Assembly (NCBI GenBank): GCA_903838095.1
Contig: CAILXE010000220.1
Span: 1 to 9,224, forward strand
Origin: an uncultured Chlorobiaceae bacterium
GTDB taxonomy: Bacteria; Bacteroidota; Chlorobiia; Chlorobiales; Chlorobiaceae
Direction of reading: 5' to 3'
Length of the DNA stretch: 9,224 bases
Numbering within the stretch: position 1 is the stretch's first letter; each line of letters opens with the position of its first letter. Shown here piece by piece: positions 1-5,341 of this stretch. A program made the position numbers and the translations under genes. The notes below the pieces were generated by a model. The model had not been told where the DNA came from, did not search any database, and worked only from the letters and a program-made list of their open reading frames with translations.

Positions 1-38
1 AGCAATGAAAAATGAATGAAAATTCATTTTTCATTGCT
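1..38. repeat. Perfect 17-bp inverted repeat (hairpin) with GAAA loop
   Basis: The left arm AGCAATGAAAAATGAAT (1-17) and the right arm ATTCATTTTTCATTGCT (22-38) are exact reverse complements around a GAAA loop (18-21). It could be a terminator for a gene left of the window, since T-rich sequence follows from about position 61, although no U-tract follows directly. It could also be a small dispersed palindromic element. The stem is AT-rich, unlike a classic intrinsic terminator. The window edge cuts off any continuation. Confidence 0.6.
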
Positions 39-423
39 GTTAATAAGGTTTTGATATTAATAATTTTATTTTTTTCTTTTGGGGGAATATGTTGTCTTAT
101 GTTCGATACTATGCCGAAATATATATAAATTTTTGTTTTTTTGAATGGATTTTTTTAAAAGGCAGAAACGTTGTGTGGTTTGTAGCTTTTTAAGGTAGAG
201 AGAATAATATTTGTTCTCTAGTATTCTGTATGGAGAAGTGAGCTCGAAGTCTATTTTTACCTGCAAGTCCACATAGCCGGGAGTTCAGGAAGGTGATCGC
301 TGAGTTTCCTATAGAGGCACGAGAAAATTTGATTTCTGCCATGTTTGCAAGATCTTTGGTGATTTTGAATGATTGAAAAATGAGGGCCAAAAGAGACAAT
401 GAGTGATCATCTCTTGATGAATC

Positions 424-453
424 TTGACAGGTTTGCTTCGTCTGGAGTATCCT
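424..453 (+). promoter_or_regulatory. Candidate sigma70-type promoter for the pentapeptide-repeat gene
   Basis: A consensus -35 box TTGACA (424-429) is followed by an 18-bp spacer and TATCCT (448-453), which matches 4 of 6 bases of the -10 consensus. Transcription would start near 460 and leave a leader of about 75 nt before the ATG at 536. This is the best match to a housekeeping promoter in the upstream region. It is a pattern match only. Confidence 0.5.
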
Positions 454-523
454 TTCCATAGTTGCATGTTGATGGAAGATGATAAATAATATCCTTTTTT
501 GACTTTGAGTGAGTTATCCTGTT

Positions 524-527
524 GGGG
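524..527 (+). promoter_or_regulatory. Ribosome-binding site that fixes the start at 536
   Basis: GGGG (524-527, within TTGGGGAA) lies 8 nt before the ATG at 536. A longer in-frame reading from GTG at 509 has no comparable site and would put nine polar residues ahead of an otherwise normal signal peptide. The ATG at 536 is therefore preferred. Confidence 0.7.
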
Positions 528-535
528 AAAAAAAT

Positions 536-2140
536 ATGTGCGTTTTGAAGAAGATTGTCCCGTTGATGTTGGTTGGTATGGTGGTATGTAATTGGAATAA
601 TTTTGCCTTTGCTGGGCAGAATATTGATTTTGCCAAAGTACAAGATAACAGGAAAAAACTAATAGAAGCCAGTAGTTGTCCTGGATGTGAGCTTGCTGGC
701 GTTAATCTTTCAGGAGTTAATCTTGACAGGGTCAATTTGACAGGCGCCAATTTGGCAGGTGCGCATCTCTCGCAAGCACGATTACATCTTGCTACTCTGA
801 ATAAAGCCAACTTGCAAAATGCAGATTTAAGGGATGTTGAATTCGGTGGTGCTGATCTGGCGGAGGCGGATCTTCGCGGCGCAGATCTTCGCGGCGCTAC
901 CTTCGTTGGCGCCTATCTTGTCGGTATTCAACTGGACAAAGAAGTTGCCTTGAATCAACCATCAGAAAAGTCTGTCTCTGAAAATATTTCTCCTCAGGAT
1001 GTTGTTGATAAGTCAGTTCCTGCCCAGGGAGGGCGGGGAGTGACTTCGGTTGTGGAAAAAAGAGAAGATAAGGCTCAAGTTGCTACATCACAGCAAGCGA
1101 TTGCTGATATTAAAGGAAAGAAGACGGTTTCTTCATCAGCAGAGCCGGGTTTTTTTGATAAGACTTGGGGAAGTGTGAAAGGGTTGTTTGGTCAGGGCGA
1201 GGGTGATGAAAAGAAAGCTGTGGTTGAAAAATCAGTTTCAACTGGAAAGGCGGCGAAGGTAACACCAGAAGCTGCGCCAGCCGTACAGGCCGTGCCGAAA
1301 CAGGATGTCGTTGCCGATATTCCTCCTGTTAAAGAACAACAGCCTGTCGAGGTCAAGGGAAAGAAGTCGGCTTCTTCCTCCACAGAGCCAGGTTTTTTTG
1401 ATAAGACCTTGGGGAGTGTGAAAGGGTTGTTTGGTCAGGGAGAAAATGATGAAAAGAAAACGGTGGCTGAAAAATCAGCCGCTATTGGCAAAATGGCTGA
1501 GGTGACACCAGAAACTGCGCCAGTGCAGGCAGCGCCGAAACAGGATGTTGCTGCCACCCTTCCTCCTGTTAAAGAACAACCGCCTGCCGAGGTCAAAGGA
1601 AAGCAGATGGCTTCTCCTTCCACAGAGCCAGGTTTTTTTGATAAGACCTTGGGGAGTGTGAAAGGACTGTTTGGTCAGGGAGAAAGTGAAAATAAAGCTG
1701 TAACCGGAAAACACGACGATAATCTCCAGAAGGGCAAGCAGCTACAGGGAAATGAAACGATTAGTGCTCAGGTACCTGAAAATAAAATGGATCCGGCAGC
1801 TGAAACAGCAAAAAACAGGGCGCTTTTGCTTGAAACAAAGCATTGCTACGGATGTAACCTCACAGGGGTTGATCTGACTGGTAAAAACATGGATAGTGCT
1901 GATCTTGAAGGTGCTGATCTCAGCGGAAGCAAGCTTGAGGGTGTTGATTTTGAGAATGCAAATTTGAAAGGGACGATACTGGTGAAAGCGAATCTCAGAA
2001 ATACAGATCTGCGGAAGGCTGATTTGTATAAAGCCAATCTTTCAGGGGCAGATTTGACTGGCGCTAAACTTGACGGGGCCCTTCTTGATGATGCCCAATT
2101 ATCCGATACTGTTGGGTATGAGCTGCAAGGGCGACAGTAA
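536..2140 (+). CDS. Exported pentapeptide-repeat protein with two arrays and a tandemly repeated linker
   Basis: This encodes a 534-residue protein of unknown function. Residues 1-26 read as a Sec signal peptide (KK, hydrophobic core, AFA before G27), so a periplasmic or outer-surface location is inferred; C18 does not sit in a lipobox. Two pentapeptide-repeat arrays of the A(D/N)LxG type lie at about 51-133 and 440-525. The family folds as a right-handed quadrilateral beta-helix. Each array is preceded by a CxxC (C48/C51, C437/C440). The arrays are joined by a roughly 300-residue linker rich in K, E, A, P, V, Q and S, probably disordered. The linker carries an approximately 80-residue repeat and three copies of the motif GFFDKTLGSVKGLFGQGE (205-222 with W for L, 286-303, 366-383). 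The gene is monocistronic and convergent with the chemotaxis cluster. Scaffold or binding protein is possible, but there is no catalytic motif. The family call is firm; the function is not known. Confidence 0.9.
   Translation: MCVLKKIVPLMLVGMVVCNWNNFAFAGQNIDFAKVQDNRKKLIEASSCPGCELAGVNLSGVNLDRVNLTGANLAGAHLSQARLHLATLNKANLQNADLRDVEFGGADLAEADLRGADLRGATFVGAYLVGIQLDKEVALNQPSEKSVSENISPQDVVDKSVPAQGGRGVTSVVEKREDKAQVATSQQAIADIKGKKTVSSSAEPGFFDKTWGSVKGLFGQGEGDEKKAVVEKSVSTGKAAKVTPEAAPAVQAVPKQDVVADIPPVKEQQPVEVKGKKSASSSTEPGFFDKTLGSVKGLFGQGENDEKKTVAEKSAAIGKMAEVTPETAPVQAAPKQDVAATLPPVKEQPPAEVKGKQMASPSTEPGFFDKTLGSVKGLFGQGESENKAVTGKHDDNLQKGKQLQGNETISAQVPENKMDPAAETAKNRALLLETKHCYGCNLTGVDLTGKNMDSADLEGADLSGSKLEGVDFENANLKGTILVKANLRNTDLRKADLYKANLSGADLTGAKLDGALLDDAQLSDTVGYELQGRQ
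1112..1700 (+). repeat. In-frame tandem repeat (243 and 240 bp units, third partial) in the linker
   Basis: Unit 1 spans 1112-1354 (81 codons), unit 2 spans 1355-1594 (80 codons) and a truncated unit 3 begins at 1595. Each unit starts with KGK, then a serine-rich stretch, EPGFFDKT and GSVKGLFGQGE. In units 1 and 2 a VTPE...PKQDV...PPVKEQ segment follows. Across 60 bases (1381-1440 against 1621-1680) units 2 and 3 differ at only two positions, while unit 1 has diverged more. This suggests stepwise expansion by in-frame duplication, with the newest copy arising from unit 2 or 3. Confidence 0.9.
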
Positions 2141-2216
2141 TATTTTCAAGAAATGCTCTTACTGAAAATTAGCAAGGGAATGAAAGAGGGGATATGAAGC
2201 ACTGTTAGGCATGATA

Positions 2217-2795
2217 TTATGTTATCTTTTGTTTTGTTAACAGGTCGATTGCCTTGTCAATGCGTTCATAGATGGATGTTTCTTCATCCCGAAGAATTGT
2301 TTCGAGCATATCTATTTGGTTTTGGAGCTCAGCGGTTTTGATTTCCAGGTTCTGAATGGTTTCAGATGCGGCGCTTTCTGTTGTGTCCATTGCCTGGCTG
2401 AGATCCATGGCATTCCGCATTATTGAGTTAACATTGGCAATTTTCTCAAGGCGGAGAAAAAGTTCGTCAAAGTTAATTGGTTTTTCCAGGTAGTCAGCAG
2501 CACCTTTCTTCATTGCTTCAACTGCAGTGTCAATAGATGAGTGAGCAGTGATTAGGATAACCTCAATGTTGGGATTGAGATTTTTTGCAATATCAAGAAC
2601 TTCAATACCCCCAATTGATCCTGGCATCATTAGGTCGGTCAGCACCACGTCAATATGCTGTTGAGGGAGTATCTTCCTTGCCTGATAGCCGTCTTCAGCA
2701 ATCAATACCTCATATCCTTCTTTCTCCAGGCGTTTCTCCAGCATTCTTCTGATGACAGGATCATCGTCCACAACGAGTATAGTCATATTATTCAT
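2217..2795 (-). CDS. Response regulator: receiver domain with coiled-coil tail
   Basis: This is a 192-residue response regulator. The receiver domain (about 4-122) has the acidic pair D11/D12, phospho-acceptor D54 (in LTDLMMPG), T83 and the lysine K105 (EKP), so it should be phosphorylatable. After it comes a heptad-like helical stretch (about 127-165, e.g. IKTAELQNQIDMLETIL) and a short charged helix ending KQKIT. There is no DNA-binding, GGDEF, EAL or ATPase domain. It is the last gene of the che cluster, 14 bp after cheR. Its AAGGGAGC ribosome-binding site overlaps the cheR stop codon, with about 8 nt to the ATG, so coupled translation is likely. It is probably a phosphorylation target of CheA that acts by protein contact. 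It is longer than a plain CheY (about 120-130 residues), so cheY is not assigned. Confidence 0.85.
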   Translation of the reverse strand: MNNMTILVVDDDPVIRRMLEKRLEKEGYEVLIAEDGYQARKILPQQHIDVVLTDLMMPGSIGGIEVLDIAKNLNPNIEVILITAHSSIDTAVEAMKKGAADYLEKPINFDELFLRLEKIANVNSIMRNAMDLSQAMDTTESAASETIQNLEIKTAELQNQIDMLETILRDEETSIYERIDKAIDLLTKQKIT

Positions 2796-2809
2796 GAAAG
2801 AAGCTCCCT

Positions 2810-3646
2810 TTATTTTTTCTGATAGAAGATTGATCGTAAATGTCTCTTGGGAATAAAACGAGGACAGATGCCAGTGAGTGATTCTGTGGAGCCAATGATA
2901 AGATAGCCGTCATCGGCTAAGTTGTCTGCTATTTTATCGAAAAGTTTCTGCCGGTCGGGAAGGGTGAAATAGATGGCCACATTCCGACAGAAGATGATAT
3001 CAAATTTCCCAAGACCGACAAATGGCAACATAAGATTAAGTTTTTTAAACTGGACCATGGCCCGGATTTCATCCTTAATCGTCCATGAATCACCAAACAT
3101 GGTAAAATAACGTTGCAGCTTGTCACCTGGAAGTCCTCGCTCCATTTCAAATTTATTGTATTTTCCCCGACTGGCCTGGGCAACTGCACCGTCTGAAATA
3201 TCTGTGCCGAGAAGTTTGATGGAGTAATTGGCAATTTTAGGAAGTAGTTCCTTGATGATGATGGCAATAGAGTAGAGCTCTTGGCCCGTTGATGAGGCTG
3301 CACTCCATATTTTGATGTTGGTTTTCAGCACCGGAGAACTTGGAGTGCGGGCGTCGATCAGCTCGGGAAGCAGTTTGAACTGCAGGAGTTCAAAGGGGCC
3401 TTTGTCACGAAAGAAAAGGGTCTCGTTGGTGGAGATGGCATCAATTATTTTACGTTCAATAGTCTTGCTGGGTTCAGCTTTGGCCTTCTGATACAGCTCT
3501 TTGTAGGTGCTGCAGCCGTGTTCGGTGGCAATTGTACCCAAGCGGGTCTCAAACAGGTAGGATTTGCTCTGGTCAAGGTATATCCCCGAAATGTCGTGAA
3601 TATATTGAGCGACGAGCTTCAGTTCTTCTGGTGATATTTTTAGCAT
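2810..3646 (-). CDS. cheR: Chemotaxis protein methyltransferase CheR
   Basis: This 278-residue, full-length CheR uses S-adenosylmethionine to methylate glutamates of chemoreceptors in the cytoplasm, setting adaptation against CheB. An all-helical N-terminal domain (about 1-80) ends in the family signature TNETLFFR (73-80). The SAM-binding fold follows: IWSAASSTGQE (113-123), LLGTDIS (145-151), FDIIFCRNVAIYF (215-227) and GSTESL (252-257). Small departures are AASSTGQEL where many CheRs have AGCSTGEEP, and NVAIYF for NVLIYF; both look tolerable. The start is supported by the normal N-terminus, but no Shine-Dalgarno is seen upstream. The gap to cheB is 54 bp and contains one arm of an inverted repeat. 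There are no TPR or other C-terminal additions. Confidence 0.95.
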   Translation of the reverse strand: MLKISPEELKLVAQYIHDISGIYLDQSKSYLFETRLGTIATEHGCSTYKELYQKAKAEPSKTIERKIIDAISTNETLFFRDKGPFELLQFKLLPELIDARTPSSPVLKTNIKIWSAASSTGQELYSIAIIIKELLPKIANYSIKLLGTDISDGAVAQASRGKYNKFEMERGLPGDKLQRYFTMFGDSWTIKDEIRAMVQFKKLNLMLPFVGLGKFDIIFCRNVAIYFTLPDRQKLFDKIADNLADDGYLIIGSTESLTGICPRFIPKRHLRSIFYQKK

Positions 3647-3651
3647 GCTGT

Positions 3652-3716
3652 CAAAAGTGTAATTCTATTGAGGAGAAGTAAGACAAATTTTTGATGAGCA
3701 CTATCTAACACTTTTG
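3652..3716 (-). repeat. 9-bp inverted repeat spanning the cheB end and cheR leader
   Basis: CAAAAGTGT (3652-3660) and ACACTTTTG (3708-3716) are exact reverse complements, 47 nt apart. In the minus-strand mRNA one arm lies in the last codons of cheB and the other ends 5 nt before the cheR ATG. No purine-rich ribosome-binding site lies between the cheB stop and the cheR start. The pairing might shape cheR translation; at 9 bp, chance cannot be ruled out. Confidence 0.4.
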
Positions 3717-4831
3717 GTAATTTCATCAGCGATTTTATTCAAAGGGGCGATTACGTCAGCCAGGCCCTGTTCTATGGGAGCTTTTGGCATTCCATAGACC
3801 ACACAGGTGGCTTCGTTTTGGGCAATAATCAAGGCCCCTTTTTGTTTCAGAAGTTGCAAGGCCTTGGTGCCATCTGATCCCATTCCGGTCATGATAACGG
3901 CAGTTGTGCGGCCAACATAATAATCACCCACTGAACGAAAAAGATAATCGACAGATGGTTTGCAGGAATTCTCAGGTGGATCGTTGGTAATCTTGATGAT
4001 TCGATTTTTCCCATCAGCGCTGGCCACGAGTTTCATCTGCTTCCCGCCTGGTGCAATATAAACAGTGTTAGGTTCGATTGGCTCAGCTTCTTGAGCCTCT
4101 TTTACGGTGAGGGCGCATTTGGCATTCAGACTTGCGGCCAGCGATTTGGTGAAAACTGGCGGCATATGCTGGACAATGACCACCGGGACACCAAGATCAC
4201 CAGGCAGTAGTGGCAACATTTGGCTCAAAGCGTTTGGCCCTCCGGTCGAGATCCCGATTGTTACAATCTCTGATTTTCCTCTTCGCACTGAAGGGCGGGG
4301 GGGGATATTGCTGGGTCCAGGTGTTGCTTGCGGACGCAACAAGGAGTTAGGTCTTTTTGTAAGAAGAGTCTTGGGCGTGAACACACCCTTGGTGCCAAGT
4401 AAAGATGAGGCATTTTGCGAATGGCGAAATGCCTCAAGCATGGGTTGAAGGACGGCCTTAATTTGAGCCTTTCCTTCCTGCTGGTTGGCGCTGCTTTGTG
4501 GCTTGAGGATAAAGTCAAAGGCGCCAAGTTCCAGGGCCTTCATGGTCATATCGCTCCCATCGGCAGTGAGCGTTGAGAGCATGATCGCGCCGATACCTGG
4601 ATGGCTTTTCTGGAGTTCGGCCAGGACCTCCAGTCCGTTCATCTCTGGCATTTCAATATCCAGAGTAAGCAGATCTGGCTTGAGGCTGGCGATTTTGGAC
4701 ATGGCAATCTTGCCATTATGGGCAATGCCTACGACCTCGATTCCTGGAATTTCAGCGAGGATATCACTGACTGCCTTTCGATAAACAATAGTGTCGTCTA
4801 CAACTAAAACGCGTAATGTTTTTGGAAGCAT
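3701..4831 (-). CDS. cheB: Chemotaxis response regulator protein-glutamate methylesterase CheB
   Basis: This 376-residue CheB hydrolyses the methyl-glutamates that CheR makes on chemoreceptors (the family can also deamidate glutamine); phosphorylation by CheA activates it. The receiver domain (about 5-125) has D12/D13, phospho-acceptor D58 (LTLDIEMPEMNG), S86/T87 and K110. A proline-, serine- and arginine-rich linker (about 136-186) follows, longer than in enterobacterial CheB. The methylesterase domain (about 188-372) shows the whole catalytic triad: S195 (GISTGGP), H222 (VQHMPP) and D320 (MTGMGSDG). No CheR-tethering pentapeptide is seen at the C-terminus. The start codon overlaps the cheW stop by one base (TAATG), which indicates translational coupling; only a weak AAGG precedes it. 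Confidence 0.97.
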   Translation of the reverse strand: MLPKTLRVLVVDDTIVYRKAVSDILAEIPGIEVVGIAHNGKIAMSKIASLKPDLLTLDIEMPEMNGLEVLAELQKSHPGIGAIMLSTLTADGSDMTMKALELGAFDFILKPQSSANQQEGKAQIKAVLQPMLEAFRHSQNASSLLGTKGVFTPKTLLTKRPNSLLRPQATPGPSNIPPRPSVRRGKSEIVTIGISTGGPNALSQMLPLLPGDLGVPVVIVQHMPPVFTKSLAASLNAKCALTVKEAQEAEPIEPNTVYIAPGGKQMKLVASADGKNRIIKITNDPPENSCKPSVDYLFRSVGDYYVGRTTAVIMTGMGSDGTKALQLLKQKGALIIAQNEATCVVYGMPKAPIEQGLADVIAPLNKIADEITKSVR

Positions 4832-5292
4832 TAGTGACCTTGGTCTTCGAGGCGCAAGACTTTATTGATATCAAGGATGCCAATAAGTCTGTCAGCAGTT
4901 TTATAGACTCCAGAAAAAAATTCTCCCTGAATTCCACCCATATTGGCAGGGGCACGTTCAATTTTGTCGGTGTCTGCAGAGATGACATCGCTGAGCCGGG
5001 TGACGAGAAGCCCTACATGCTCACCAGGTGAATTCACAATGATATTTCGTGAGCTGAGGGTGGCATCTGTTGCTCCAAGGCCGAGTTTCTTGCCAAGATC
5101 GATGATGGTCACAATCTGACCCCTCAGGTTCAGAATGCCAATAACATAGGAGGGGGCCTGGGGAACTTTGGTCATATCCATCAGTTTGTTGATCTCCTGG
5201 ATCTTCAGAATATCCATGCCGCACAAGGCATCACCGATATAGAAGGTGGCCAGTTCAACAAGTATATTGGTAGTGCTTTTTGTTTCGTTCAT
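4831..5292 (-). CDS. cheW: Chemotaxis coupling protein CheW
   Basis: This 153-residue single-domain CheW has the usual length. It links chemoreceptor tips to the CheA P5 domain in the cytoplasmic array and has no enzyme activity. The SH3-like double-barrel pattern is clear: FYIGDALCGMDILKIQEI (17-34), the signature VIGILNLRGQIVTIIDL (50-66, with the conserved R57), then GLLVTRLSDVI (94-104) and IGILDINKVL (137-146). T62 stands where many CheWs have proline (IVPVIDL). The ATG is supported by AGAGG with 5 nt spacing. The gene lies 49 bp after cheA and overlaps the cheB start by one base, so it is inside the operon. A partner role with the adjacent CheA is inferred from position. Confidence 0.96.
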   Translation of the reverse strand: MNETKSTTNILVELATFYIGDALCGMDILKIQEINKLMDMTKVPQAPSYVIGILNLRGQIVTIIDLGKKLGLGATDATLSSRNIIVNSPGEHVGLLVTRLSDVISADTDKIERAPANMGGIQGEFFSGVYKTADRLIGILDINKVLRLEDQGH

Positions 5293-5341
5293 ATTATCCT
5301 CTTAACAAAGCAATATGGATTGGTAACGCGTAGAAAGTCGT

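Larger units (their letters stand above)
39..535. other. Intergenic region, AT-rich then mixed composition
   Basis: No convincing gene is seen here. Positions 39-235 are strongly AT-rich, with several T-runs and one weak hairpin (AGAGAA 199-204 with TTCTCT 214-219). From about 236 to 460 the composition becomes more gene-like, and an 89-codon minus-strand open frame (459-190) runs through it. That frame has no ribosome-binding site and I do not recognise its product, so it is not called as a gene. The right part holds the promoter and ribosome-binding site of the pentapeptide-repeat gene. Confidence 0.5.

Noticed and set aside
240..320. Possible cyclic-di-GMP (GEMM) riboswitch, from GCAAG...CCACATAGCCGGGAG-like bases
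   Set aside because: The conserved GEMM core order and receptor elements cannot be aligned; the resemblance is limited to a few short words.
509..535. GTG start at 509 extending the pentapeptide-repeat protein by nine residues
   Set aside because: It has no ribosome-binding site, and it would spoil the signal peptide that begins neatly at the ATG at 536 behind GGGG.
1112..1700. Regular spacing of repeats as a CRISPR-like array
   Set aside because: The units are about 240 bp, in frame inside a coding sequence and diverge along their length, unlike short direct repeats with unique spacers.
2142..2169. Inverted repeat ATTTTCA / TGAAAAT between the convergent genes, as a shared terminator
   Set aside because: The stem is 7 bp of almost pure AT with a 14-nt loop and is not followed by a T-run on either strand.
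4107..4448. 113-codon + strand frame inside cheB
   Set aside because: It is antisense to a fully conserved CheB linker and catalytic domain; it is an overlap shadow with no independent support.
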